Source: Gnetum montanum (taxonomy: Eukaryota; Streptophyta; Gnetopsida; Gnetales; Gnetaceae). From it: a stretch of 58,893 bases of DNA. Location: NCBI GenBank assembly GCA_015680685.1, contig MNCI01002227.1:146009-204901 (forward strand). The letters run 5' to 3'. This document shows positions 45,626 through 57,599 of the stretch, in pieces (the stretch's first letter is position 1; every line of letters begins with the position of its first letter). The translations under genes and the position numbers were made by a program. The notes under the pieces are model-generated. The model saw only the letters and a program-made list of their open reading frames with translations, searched no databases and had not been told where the DNA came from.

Positions 45626-48556
45626 TTATTTAGTTAAAATATATGATAATTTTACTATTTTAAGCTTTACTTGATATCTAAGAAAATGATTTTTAATCTC
45701 AATATGTTTAGTTTTACCATAAAAAACAAGATTTTTAAAGATAGAAATAGCAACATTATTGTCACAGTAAATAATTATTAGATGAGAGAATGCTATACTG
45801 AAAAGCTTTAATACTTCCCTCATCCAAAGGATTTATGTGTAGTAGTGTGAGGCTAAAACATATTTGGCTTCAACTAATGATAATGCTATAGAGTTCTACA
45901 TTTTGCTTAGCTATGATACTAGTCTATTATTAAGAAAATGATAGTTTTCACAGATGGATTTTTGATCATGTTTATTTCCTATCCAATCTACATCTATAAA
46001 TGCTTATGATTCAAAATATTTACCCTTTGGATACCATAGCCCATGACTAGTTGTGCCTTTCAGAAATCATGAAATTCTTTTAGCTACAACTAAGTGTGAT
46101 TATTTTGGTTTTGACTGATATATATAAATCAAGCCTAATGTAAAAGCTATGTTTGGCTTGCCATATGTAGCATAATGTAAACTTCCCACAATGGATCTAT
46201 ACAGTGTAGCATTGATGTTTTTTCCATTTTCATCCTTGCAAAGATGCACATTTGTGCTAAGAGGAGTTGCACATGTTTTAGCTTTTATCATGCCAAAACA
46301 CTTGAACATTTGCTGAACATACTTTGCTTGTGAAATGAAGGTTCCATCCCTAAGTTGTTGAATATGTAAATGTAGAAAAGAAGATAATTATCCTATCATA
46401 GACATTTCAAACTTTGATTTCATAGCTTCAACAAATTTTTTGCCCAAACTTGAGCTTGTTTCTCTAGACATTATATCATCAACATAAATCTAAGCAACTA
46501 AAACCCCTGTATTATTGCTCTTAATATAACATGTACTATCTAGAAGAGCTCTTAAATACAGATTTTTAGCTCAATATGAATCAAGATTAGCATACCACAT
46601 CCTCGAGGCTTTTTTAAAATCATATAAAGCTTATGTAATTGATACATATAATTTGGCTTTTCAATGTCAATAAATACTTCTGGTTGTTCTATATACACTA
46701 TGGCTTTTATTTCTCCATTTAGGAATGTAGATTTTACATCCATTTTGTAGAGCTTAAATCCTTGATAAGTTGCAAAGGCTAATAACATTTTAATGGATTC
46801 AAATCTTGCAATGAGAGAAAATGTATCTTGATAATCAAGCCCTTTTATCTGTGCATAGCCTTTTTCTACTAATCTTGCATTTTTTGAGTTACTTCACCAT
46901 GCTCATTCATCTTGTTTGCAAAGATCCACTTAGTTCCAATGACATTAGGTCCTTTGGGCTATGGGATGAGCTCCCAAGTATTGTTCTTTATAATCTACTT
47001 CATCTCTTCATTCATGGAATTCTTCCAATCTTGACTTCCAAGAGCTTTATTAACTATTAAAGGAATGGAAAAAGTAAGACAATATACTAATAAGTCATGA
47101 TCCATTATTTGAACTCTATTCCTCCTTGTCCTCTATCTAAGAGGTGTCTTAAGGATATCTACCATGGATCTAAACCTTTGTATTCTTCTCCTTAAGCCAT
47201 CATCAAGTGTAGCCTCTATTTTTGTCTTTGCCTCATTAGTTGAGATGAGCTATTCTCTAATAATCTCATCAGCTTGTTCAGATTCCTAAATGCCATCATC
47301 ATTTTCTTTTTCATTTGCATTCATACCTTTCTTAGCCATATTATTAGTATCTTCTGATAATTCATCAATCTTAACATGTGTTATTTTAAAAATATTTAAT
47401 GTTTTTAAATTTAGACAATGATAAGCTTTTGAATTAATGGAATATTCAATAAACAAACCATCTTCACAATGGCTATTAAGCTTGTGAACATTAAATTTAT
47501 TCTTAATATAACACTTACTATTAAAAATTTGAACATTAGCCATTTTATCATACCACTTTTGATGAGAAGTCTTACCATTATTAGCTCTTACCAAACATCT
47601 ATTAATGATGTACATAGCTTTCCTGACTACCTTATTTAATAGGTACTTTGATACATTCTTTCATGCATCATTAATCGAATCATCTCGAGTATAGGTCCAT
47701 TTATCTACTCTACAAAAAAATTATACTCAAGTGTTCTAGCTGATGAGAACTATCTCTCGATATTTGAATATCTGCATAGCGTAAAAAACTCATTTATGGT
47801 GAAGCTCACCTCCATTATTAGTTCTAATAGCTTTGATTTTAAGCCCTATTTTAGTTTCAACCATACTTTTAAATGTCTTAAAATGTTTAAAAACATCAGA
47901 ATTTTTCTCAATACAAGTTAGCCATAACATTCTAGTATAATCATCAACAATAAGAAATAAATATTTACTACTATCAAAACCAACTATATCAAAAGACCCA
48001 CAAACATCCATATGTAGTAATTCAAGCTTATTTTTCTAATAAAAATTCACTAGCTTAAAGGTAGCTGTAGTTTTCTTACCATGTTGGTATGCAAAACATA
48101 CCTCTTCTAAATGACTTACTTGAGGTATACCTTTACTACTTTGAGCCTTAATGAGAGCTTATATGTTTCCTGAGCTTAAGTGTCATAGTCTTTTGTGCCA
48201 TAACTTGCTACTACTGATCTCAGAAATAAGAGTTAAACATTGAGGTTGCTCATTTATAGAGTATAAAGTATTTTATGCTCAAGTAACATAAGCTTTGAAA
48301 TCCTTTTCTTCATTCTCTAATATACATTTCTCATTTGTAAAAAAGATATTATAACCTTCTCTTGAAAATTCTCCTAAGCTTAATAAGTTATAATGTAACC
48401 CATCAACAAAATAAACATTATCAACTTCAAAAAAATTATCATGAATTTTTACTAAGCCAATACCTCTTACCATAACTTTACCTTTGTCATCGAAGCTTGC
48501 TTCTCCTTCGTAAATGGTTTTAGTGTGGTAAATTTTGACCTATCACCAGTCATATG
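45626..48556 (-). pseudogene. pol: Pol of copia element L
   Basis: In copia order on the minus strand: HMTGDRSKFTTLKPF (after the protease), VYFVDGLHYNLLSLGEFSREGY (pre-integrase), the integrase core MDVCGSFDIVGF..LIVDDYTRMLWL..RTNNGGE (48011-47790), a chromodomain-like spacer region with CYIKNKFNVHKLNSHCEDGLFIEYS, RT YKMDVKSTFLNGEI (46750-46690) and YQLHKLYMILKKPRG, then RNase H PLSTNVHL..YRSIVGSLHYATYGKPNIAF and CDNNVAISIFKNLVFYGKTKHIEIKNHFLR. Integrase before RT marks it as Ty1/copia. The second catalytic Asp in RSDNGGE reads Asn. It ends just after RNase H at 45626 with no 3' LTR. The gag is on the other side of K. Confidence 0.87.
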
Positions 48557-49767
48557 TGTGGACCTTTTAGTGTGTCAAAACGTTAAGTAAAATGGAGTCA
48601 AAGGTTGTTTGCATGATTGTGTGGTTATTGTGTTTGTAGGGACTACGTTCAAAGAACAGAAGAAACAAGCTAATCTAGAGCTCAAAGGAGAAGGTCTTTC
48701 ACAAGGTCTCAAATGATCATGCAAGAATTCCAAAGAACATGGATAAGGATAAGATAATGTACAAGAAAATTTATCATCATTAAAGCATGTGGAAGATAAA
48801 GGTTGTGGACAAGGAAGGATGAATTCAGAGGACAAAGAAAGTTGAAGAAAGATGTCTTTGGAAAATAGAAGATGACTTTGTAGAATTGGAGTGAACACAG
48901 GTAAAGACATCTTCAAGAAATAATAGATGTCTTTCATCAGGTAGAGATGTCTTCCACTAGGCAAAGACATTTTCATAGAATGAGGGCAAGTTCTAGAAAG
49001 ATTTCTTTCATTAGATAAAGATGTCTTTCCTAGACAAAGACGTCTTCCCAGAATTGAAGGCAAGTACAAATAGGTGTCTCAAGAACAAAGAAGACGACTT
49101 CCAGGACTATTAGTGACCATTTTTTAGCCATTGCATGAGTTTCAAGTGGATTTAGAAACATGGTAGCTATAAGTAGACATCATATGCATTGGAAAATACG
49201 CAAGCCATTGTGTAATTATTATAAAATCATTTGTTTATCATTGTAATCTCTGTTGCTCTTCATTATATCATTATTTATTCATTGTAAAGTGTGTTGTACC
49301 TTAACGTACAAGGATCAGCAAACTAAGTTGCATCTATCCCTTGTAATTATTCTCTCTTGTTGCCCTGCAGGGTTGATCTTACTTGATCTTGTCGGGATTC
49401 TACAGGATTGAGTTGTTACTACTATGGTACAACACTTTAGTGTAGAGCTCAATGTTGTGGAAGCTTGGAAACCACATTCCAATCCTGTTGAAACCTTGTA
49501 GGGTTGAGTGGTTGGTGTTGTAGCATAGCACTTCGAAGTAGGGCTTGAAGATTGTACAGGGTGTGGACCCTTGAACCACATTTTGAGAGTAACAAAGTTT
49601 GGAGGTGTGTTTGCGATCTACCCTATGAGTGTGGACTACCCAAGTTGGAAAACCATGTTAAATTTGGTATATGATTTTGTCTTATAAATTTTTAATTTTT
49701 GGAACTTATTCATTTCCGCTCCCCCCCCCACCCTCCCCCCACCTTTCTAAGTTCAAAAATCCAAAAG
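48557..49767 (+). repeat. 5' LTR of element K
   Basis: Starts TGTGGACCTTTTAG and runs up to the primer site. The U3 holds many repeats of an AAAGAYGTCTTYC motif. 49720-49742 is a poly-C tract near the 3' end. The exact right end is uncertain by a few bases. Confidence 0.75.
48847..49100. repeat. GACGTC-type repeat array in K U3
   Basis: About ten copies of a degenerate self-complementary AAAGAYGTCTTY motif at irregular 18-40 bp spacing (for example 48925, 48943, 49017, 49036). The array recurs in the right LTR at 53275-53535. Repeated U3 boxes are often enhancers in copia LTRs, so a regulatory role is inferred. Confidence 0.7.
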
Positions 49768-49779
49768 TGGTATCAAAGC
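49768..49779 (+). other. Primer-binding site of K (initiator Met)
   Basis: TGGTATCAAAGC matches TGGTATCAGAGC with one transition. Confidence 0.88.
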
Positions 49780-49820
49780 TTGGTATCCTTCTCTGCCATC
49801 TTCAAAATCAAGAGTGAACA

Positions 49821-51120
49821 ATGGAGGGGGCATCTTACAGAAAGCCACCCATGTTCGATGGATTCAACTTCACCTATTGGAAAGCAAGAATGAAAGGGTT
49901 ATTTGAATACATGGAGTTTGAAGTGTTGGAGTCAATCCTTGAAGGCTACACTTTGCCTATTGATAGCTCCATCAACATCATTAGGCCTCACAACAAATGA
50001 ACACAAGAGGATAAGGATAAGTTTATGTTAGATTTAAAATCAAAAATTTTTTATATTGCACATTGAATAAATTTGAATTTAATAGAGTAGCAAGATGTAA
50101 AATGACCTAAAAAATTTGGCAAACTTTTGAAGCTACTTATGAGGAAACATCTATTGTTAAGCAATCAAAATTATTAGCTTTACAAAGTGAGTACGATAAA
50201 CTCAAAATGAGAGAAGGTGTGAAAATAAATGCTTATTTCTCTAGAGCTAATGATCTTGTTGTAGCTATTAGAGGAACAAGAAAGGATCTACATGAAGGTG
50301 ATGTCATCATCAAATGATCAAAACTCTATAAATGGAGTTTAGACCAAAGGTCAGTGCTATGAAGGAAATTAGAAACTTCTCAACACTAAAATTTGAAGAG
50401 CTTCAAAGCACTCTCATTACTTATGAAATGAATCTCATAGGTGAAGGAGAAATCCAATAAAGACCCATTGCTCTAAAGACAGCCTCCAAGGAGAAGCAGT
50501 CAAATGACCATGATGAGGGTAGCGAAGATGAGATTCTGCTTCTCTCAAGAAAACTACATTTGGTTACAAGAAGAAATAAGGGAGCATCTCAGTAAAGATC
50601 CAATCTTTTCAGAGGTAGAGATAGAGGTAAAAACTTTTTAAATGCTTGTAAATTAGATTTCTTTTCTATAGAATGTTGGATTTGTGGAGGAAGAGGCCAT
50701 ATGACCTTTGAATGTCCTAGCAATGCAAGTGATAGCAAGGTACAACCAAAGAATGGATCCAGTGATGAGGAACCAAAGAAGACCAACTTTTATACAAGTT
50801 GGGATGATGGTGAGAAAAGTGAAGAAGAAGCATGCAATGCTTCCAAAGATTCACATCTCATATGCATCACACTTACCAATGAAAATTCCTCACATGTGGC
50901 TGAACAAGATGGTAAGTGTGATAAGAGGTATAGTGAATTTAAAAAAGAAAATTTTCTTTTACATCATTTGATTAGGAAGGAAAAGAAACTAGTACTTTTT
51001 AAGTTAGATGTTATTCATGCTAAAATGAAAGAAGATATCTTATACATAAAAGTGAAGATTCAACCACTAACCTCTTTTAACAAGGATTACAGCAAGGTTC
51101 AAGAAGAGAAGACTCTTTAA
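49821..51120 (+). pseudogene. gag: Gag of copia element K
   Basis: ATG at 49821 gives MEGASYRKPPMFDGFNFTYW, the usual copia gag opening (PPxFDGxNYxYWKxRM). Broken frames then show EDKDKFMLDLKSK, TFEATYEETSIVKQSKLLALQSEYDKLKMREGVKINAYFSR (UBN2-type core, 50130-50250) and RRGLNLTK-like linker residues. A CCHC zinc knuckle CWICGGRGHMTFEC lies at 50674-50715. A 139-codon open frame with acidic and Lys-rich segments follows (50701-51120, NGSSDEEPKKTNFYTSWDDGE). At least one frameshift separates start and knuckle, and stops are frequent. Confidence 0.85.
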
Positions 51121-52966
51121 AATTAGCCAAAGAATTTAGAAGAAGTAACACATGAAGATTCTAGCTCAAGCTCAAGCATAGTAAGGTTTTATAATTTTGA
51201 TCATGAGGATAATACTTTATTTGTATGCGAAAATTATGGTTGTAAGAAAACTCTTAACTATAATCATGATGATCAAAATAAGATTAATGCTTGGTCTTGT
51301 CAAAAAGGCTTTGGTAAGAAAATCGTGCAAGTACCAATAAGTAAGAATGAAGGAAAGTGGAGTCCTAAAAATAATGCAAAAGGTGATCAAAAGTTCTATC
51401 CTAAGGAACATGAACAAATAGAGACATCACATACACAATATAATGGAAGAGAACCTAAGGATGAGGAGGTACTTCATGATAGGGGACCTCATCTCAAACT
51501 CCATTACTCTTATCTTTTTATGGGCAAACAAGGTAAGTCAAGGTAAGTTTCTATCTCTTTTCTTGCTAGTTAATAAGGATAGTGTATGAGACGTCCAAAA
51601 TAATCGATGTCTTGTCTAGATAAAAAATGGTGGAATAAGTATCTAGAGCATTTCTTACATTCATGATATTGATATAATTGGTTTTGTGAAGATTTATAAT
51701 AGCACTTGTAATAATTTTCCTTGGATCTTAATTTTTATAACAATTTTAGTTTGATTTCTTATCTTGCATTCAGTCTTGCTTAATCTAAAATTCTTGTGAT
51801 GATATGTTTCTATGTTAGTAGTCTTTAGGATGTCTTTTTTCATTTATAAGATAAGAAAAACCTCTAAAAATTCTATTAATATTGCTAGTTGAAGACCTAA
51901 ATCTCCACATTTAAGCTTAATGTTGACTTACAATTATAGTGTTTTTGTGATATTTGCACATCTATCTTAAAGGCCCAAGATAAGGAACACATGTGTAGGG
52001 GGAGCCTACTCCTCAATCATCTTAAAGCCACCAATGTAGGGGAAGTCTTTGGAGACTTTGTCCAAGAATCGCAATGGGAAAGAAAAGGACTTCAAGAGGG
52101 ATTTTTTTTTGGAATGGCAAAATCTTGAACGATTGTGTTTGTTCTATTTCCTTATACAAAAAGCAAAATATACATGTTTCTCTCATAGCTCTAATAGTCT
52201 ATTGTTGATGTCTTTTTGGGTGAATCTAGAAATACATGTTACCATAAAACAATTTTTTCTAATAGATAGACTTCTTGTTTCTTCATGATTTATCTTTGGT
52301 CTTTAGCATTAATTTGTGTTGTTGGTCCTCATTATTTTTGAACTGATAGCCCACCTATTTAATATTCAATCATAAGCTGAAGCAAGAAGTACCTATTTTT
52401 TTTGTAAAGCAACTAGTTAATGTTATGAGCAAGAGCATGATCATTTTCTAAAGTATATGAAGTTTTGATTGAAGCATTTATTAAATAGTTTTCATTGCGA
52501 TGCAGAATTTGGTATTTGGCATGGATGATTTCATATTGGAAATTACTATATTCTCCTTATTATACAGATATGCTCTCTTTTGCTGATAGTTACCAAGATG
52601 GAGAATATTTGACTATTAAAAGAACCATGTACTACCAATGACTTATTCTTTTAGAGACAAGTTACTTGCTCTTCAACATTCACACTCACTTCATGCTTTA
52701 AGGTTAAATATCACTTAGAGGATTTGGATCAGTTCTTGATGAATTAGGGACACCTCTTCATGGACCTTGGTGCTAAACAATTGATTGTCTTACTTCACTA
52801 TATGTTTTTGGGATTATGTCATAATGTTATCTAAAACTTATTGATCTATCTTTTTTTTGAACCAAGTTTGTGTCCTTTATCCTTTTTGTTGCTATTCAGA
52901 AAGGGGGAGAGTAGTATGGTTATATTTGTATGATTACCAACCCATTTTCTTAAGTTTTGAACATCA
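51121..52966 (+). other. Internal region of K without recognisable pol
   Basis: Short frames only (51325-51546, 52049-52288), Lys/Glu-rich or hydrophobic, with no integrase or RT motif. Either pol was deleted or the element was a gag-only derivative. Confidence 0.55.
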
Positions 52967-52981
52967 CAAAAATGAGGAAAT
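52967..52981 (+). other. Decayed polypurine tract of K
   Basis: CAAAAATGAGGAAAT precedes the LTR start and fits the copia form CAAAAAGGGGGAGAT. A second purine run, AAAGGGGGAGAG, lies 70 bp upstream (52899-52910). Confidence 0.6.
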
Positions 52982-53733
52982 TGTGGACCTTTTGTTGTGT
53001 CAAAACGTTAAGTAAAATGGAGTCAAAGGTTGTTTGCATGGTTGTGTCATTATTGTGTTTGTAGGGACTATGTACATAGAAAACAAAAGGCAAAGTAATA
53101 TAGAGCTCAAAGGAGAAGGTCTTCCACAAGGTCTCAAATGAACATGCAAGAATTCCAAAGAACGTGGATAAGGACTAGATAATGTACAAGAAAAGTTGTT
53201 ATCATTAAAACATGCAAAAGATCAAGGTTGTGGAGAAGGAACAATGAATTCAAAGGACAAAGAAAGTTGAAGAAAGACATCTTTGGGAAACAGAAGACAA
53301 CTTGGTAGAATTGAAGTGAACACAGGCAAAATGTCTTCGACAAATAGTAGAATTCTTTCATTAGGCAAAGACGTTTTCATAGAATGAGGGCAAGTTCTAG
53401 AAAGACATCTTTCATCAGACAAAGATGTCTCCCAAGATGGAGATTTTAGAAAGATGTCTTTCCTAGACAAATACGTCTTCCTAGAATTGAGGAAAATATA
53501 GAAAGACATCTTTGGCACAAAGAAGGCATCTTCCATTATCATTAGTAACGATTGCTTAGCCATTGCACAAGTTTCAAGATGGATTTAGAAACATGGCAAC
53601 TATAAGTAGACATCATATGCATTGGGAAATGTGTAAGCCATTGTGTAATCATTGTAAAATCATTTGTTTATCATGATAATCTATGTTACTCTTCATTGTA
53701 AAGTGTGCTATACCTCAATGTACAAGGATTAAT
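52982..53733 (+). repeat. 3' LTR of K, truncated
   Basis: Aligns with 48557-about 49315 (TGTGGACCTTTT through GTACAAGGAT) and then stops, where L gag sequence resumes. The last 400 bp or more of the LTR are missing. Confidence 0.8.
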
Positions 53734-55475
53734 TATTCTATGAAAACATCTACAATTTCTTGTTTTATGGCCTAACATTCCATAATTAAAATAATATACT
53801 TGAAAGAAATTAGTTGTCATTCTTGGGCTAGACTTGATAATTGGAATTCTTGAAGTAGAAAGAATTCCCTTACCTATTTGTAAGCTAATAGTTTATGATT
53901 GTGTAGGCTGTGTTTGGACATCTATCTTCTAGATTGATACTTTTATTGAAGATGACCTTTTTGAAGATGTAGGCTCATAGCCAACTCCCTTCTTATCATT
54001 ATTTAACCATCCACTGTTCATGATATCCTTGAGCTATTTCGAGCTATGAGTAACCCTACTAAATAAATTAGCTATGACTTGAGTAGCCTTATGTTTCATT
54101 TCCTTCTTTAGCAATAACACCTCCTCTTTTAGTATTAAGTTCTCTTGTTTAGTTGATTTGAGCTTCATCTTATAGCTCTTGACTTCTTGCTCTCTTTCTT
54201 TTAAAATTTTATTCAATTTTTCATTAACTTCAACCACCATCTCCAATTGTTCCATTAGCCCTTCTATGTTGATGTTCTTAGCTTCTTCGTATTCAATTTC
54301 AGCTATGTCTAATGAGTTTGGTCCATCTTCATCTTTACTTAAACCTATAGTATTAGTAGTACTAGAAGTTCCTTTCCCATTTGGGTTAGTATACATAAAG
54401 CTTTGAAAATCATCATTTGAATCATAGTCTTCAATCATGGCTAGAAATGAAAATAAATCTTGTGTAACAATATCAGTATCATTAGCTATTATATCAGCAT
54501 GAGAAAAATAAGCAAAAGAATTTTCTTTCACATTCTTGATTTATTTACTGATTTCTAAATGCTCTACTTGATTCTAAATTTTAGCTAATTAAGCTTTTAA
54601 TTTATCAAACTTATACTGAGTATTATTTGGCCTGAAGCTAGTTGTCTAATTTTTTTTTATTTTCTTCATCTTTCTTCTTGTTTGAACACTCAACAATCAT
54701 ATGACCTATTTCATTATGATAATAATAAGAAAAAGAATCAATTAGTTTCTTACTAGCCTTAATCTTTTTGAGCCTTCTAAGCTTTCTACCAAGATTAGCG
54801 ATCTCCTTATTAGAATTTGAATATGATGTTGATGGTTCCTCATGTTCATCTTTTTTAGTTTCAACTCTGAAGGTAATTTATTCCTAATTAGTAGAAGGAT
54901 TAGTTCCTCGTCTAATTTCAAGATTTCAAAGGCTGAAAGAATACTATAGAGCCTAGCTATTATCAATTTAGAGAAATCTTTTGCCACTTCTATGGATAAA
55001 ACCTTAGCTTCAAATTTGTTGGGTAGAATAGATAAATTTTTTTGCAAATTATATCTTCAGCTATGACTTGTCAAGCATAGTCATCTCACTAATAATTTTA
55101 TTTACTTGGCTGAAGAGTTTGATAATATTTTCATTCTCTTCTATCCTCAAATCATTAAAATGCACTTTCTAGGTTAGTAGCTTAGACTTCTTCACTTTAT
55201 CATCTATTTCATAAATCACTTGACGATGCTCCCACATTACTCTAGCTAACTGAAGATGCATAATCTTCATACAAATTGCTTTATCCAAGCTACAAATCAA
55301 AGTGTTTATAGCTTGAGCATCATATACAACATTCTTGGTCCCTCTACTAATTACCTTCCAAATATCATCACCATGAGCTAGAAGATATGTCTTCGTCTTG
55401 AACTTCTAGTAGAGGCTAATTTGAGCCATTGAACCATGGAGCTTTGTAAGATGAGAATCAATGATTTTGTGCCAT
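53734..55475 (-). pseudogene. gag: Gag of copia element L
   Basis: ATG at 55475, then in shifting frames SYKAPWFNGSN, LLAHGDDIWKVISRGTKN, LQLARVMWEHRQVIYEIDDKVKKSKLL, NIIKLFSQVNKIISEM and LSILPNKFEAKVLSIEVAKDFSKL (UBN2-type copia gag, family form LPKKFEAKVSAIEEAKDL). A 165-codon open part (54531-54034) is acidic and then coiled-coil-like (MEQLEMVVEVNEKLNKILKE). The zinc knuckle near 53800-53760 reads YYFNYGMLGHKTRNC, both early Cys now Tyr (TGT to TAT). K is inserted right after it. Confidence 0.83.
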
Positions 55476-57590
55476 GTCTACGACAAGGAAAAATACAACA
55501 TAGACTGTTATAGAAAATTAACTTAAACAAAGGCTCACAAGAAACTAGTAAAAAGCCCCAAATAAATGTAATGTTGAAAATATAGCACTTATACAGAAAA
55601 GAGTAAATACATACAAAGCTTTTAAGGTGGTTCAGTTGCTAGATTTACTAGATTACTTCCACCATAAACCTCTTCCCAAATTCTAGGGGGTAGAGTAATT
55701 CTATTAATTAAAAGAACTTTATAAGGCTTCTTTTATAGTCTTGGACTGAGCATAAAACCAAGCTCAAAGTTCTAAAAAGTAGCTCTCACAACATAGAGGA
55801 AGAGGTAAATACTTTACCTTGTCTCAACACTGAGACTCAAGAGTTACCAAGATTCCTTAGACAAAGAAAATAGAGCTTTTACAGAAAAGAAACGGAGAGA
55901 GAAGAAGTGTGAAAAAAATTCTAGTTTAAGCTCAAGCCCAAAATAGAATTAACTAGGCTAAGCCTCACAACTTCAATTTATATCCTTCATCTCTTTTAGC
56001 TATTTTCATAGCTAGTCATTTTGCCATTGTCAATTTGCTAAAGAAGCATGCAAGAAAGTGAGCTATATCCATTACCAATCTATTGAAGAGTAGCTAAAGA
56101 AGACTTCATACTTGTTACATATGATCTTTCATTAATGCATTTGTTATAAGATTTAGGTAAGCATTAACAACTTAATAGATGAAGAAGAAATCTATCATTG
56201 CATTTTGGTGCTAAAGGTTCCTTCCCGTAGAAATAACAAGCTCTGCTAACATTGGAAATAATGACTCTTTCAACTTCAACTAACCACCCATGTTTTTATT
56301 AATGGGGTTTAGCTCACTCTTGTAGTAGAACAAATTCTAGCTTCTTTGTGTAACAACCCTTTTCAATATAAACATAGAATGCCTCTTTTATTTTTTTGTA
56401 GATATGTCATGGTCTTTCTTAGTGTAGCTTTGTGTAGATCCAAAACTTCATTCTAGCTTTTATTTCACATGGGTTGATATGGCAATGAGCTCTTCAAAGA
56501 AGATTAGAAACTTTTGATTCTTATGGCTTTTTAATAATAATCTTTCTTGTGTGATAATAGAGCTGACATGGAAAAGCTATTTAGAACTAGAAAAAAGTTC
56601 TAAATATTGGCAGTGTGCTTAGTAAGATCAAAAATTGATTCAAAAGTTGTTTTGTAAAGGAATAAACATTTAAATTGAGCTTTTCTTTCCAAGTTTGTGT
56701 GTTAAAAGGGAAAATTGATGTGGTAGAGCAATTCAAGCATACCCTTTATGGTTCTACAAGCTAGTTCTACTTTGCACTTCCTTTCTTGGTTGACATGGTA
56801 AACCTATTTTTGTTATAAAAAATGAACAAATTGGCTTTACTTGTTGAGTTGGATGAAATTAATCTTGTGCACATGCTCTATTTAAAATAATAAAGTTAAT
56901 ACAAGCTACCATCTTAAGGCTAAAAACAATATGAGCTATCTTCATAAAGCTAAGAAGAAGAGTTGAGCTGGCTCATGAAGACTTGATCACGCATGATGTT
57001 GAGCTGGAAGAGCAAATTGAGTTTAGTAGAATAAAACACAAGATTTTAAACCTCGATTCTAAATGTTGATGTGACATACAAAATGCTTGAAATGGTTGAA
57101 GGTAGGAAAGCTAGGCCCACTATTTAAAAGAGCTTTTGGTCATGTGAGTTTTTTGAACACATCTAGATGCAAACATAGATAGAACGCTTCATGCCCGACA
57201 TGCTTATTCAGCTCATCTAGAGATAAAATTTCCATCTAGATGGAAATTTTAGCTTGATGTAGATGCTGACATGGCAACCAAAATGCATTCCCTTCAAAAG
57301 TTAAGAGCTCAAACCTGCAAAAAAAAAAGCTCTACTAAGAAGTAGAAACCACAACCAAGCTCAAAACACATAACATCATATCCATTAATGCTATTAGTGA
57401 TGTGAATGTCAAACTTGGTATTAGCTTTACCTGTACTTATGTTTTAATGCTTCTACATGATTCTGTATGGGGTGTCGGACCCCAAAAAAATAAATTTAAT
57501 TAATAGAGAAAAAATAAAATAGTATAAGAAATTAGGAAACGCTCACCTCAAAAGAGGAGAAACTACAAGAAATTAGGAAAAACGAGAGAG
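55476..57590 (-). other. Leader and probable 5' LTR of L, plus unassigned DNA
   Basis: The LTR may begin (in plus coordinates) at TGTTATAG, 55507. A minus-strand TATAAATTG box lies at about 55977-55985, suitable for transcription into the L gag. The right end of the LTR was not found and no clear tRNA-Met primer site is seen between 55476 and 55507. From about 56100 to 57590 nothing is recognised apart from a perfect palindrome (57225-57250), a GGGGT..ACCCC inverted repeat at 57470-57484, and a homopolymeric A/T stretch next to the LINE. Confidence 0.4.
57225..57250. repeat. 26-bp perfect palindrome
   Basis: Self-complementary over all 26 bases, centred on TCTAGA, arms AAAATTTCCATC. It could be a dimeric protein site or a cruciform. 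No neighbouring copies were noticed. Confidence 0.85.
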
Positions 57591-57599
57591 AAAAAGTTC

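Larger units (their letters stand above)
48557..53733 (+). mobile_element. Element K: copia element with gag, no visible pol
   Basis: Plus-strand element inserted in L between its gag zinc knuckle and integrase. Left LTR 48557-about 49760, initiator-Met primer site, gag, 1.8 kb without recognisable pol, a decayed polypurine tract, and a right LTR 52982-53733 truncated by about 400 bp or more. Both LTRs start TGTGGACCTTTT. The truncation also removed part of L, since the L protease motif is missing at the junction. No target duplication can be found for that reason. Confidence 0.8.

Noticed and set aside
48575-49069. 164-codon minus frame
   Set aside because: It lies in the K LTR, on the opposite strand, over the repeated GACGTC boxes. 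The similar frame at 53222-53563 is the same repeat in the other LTR. No protein motif.
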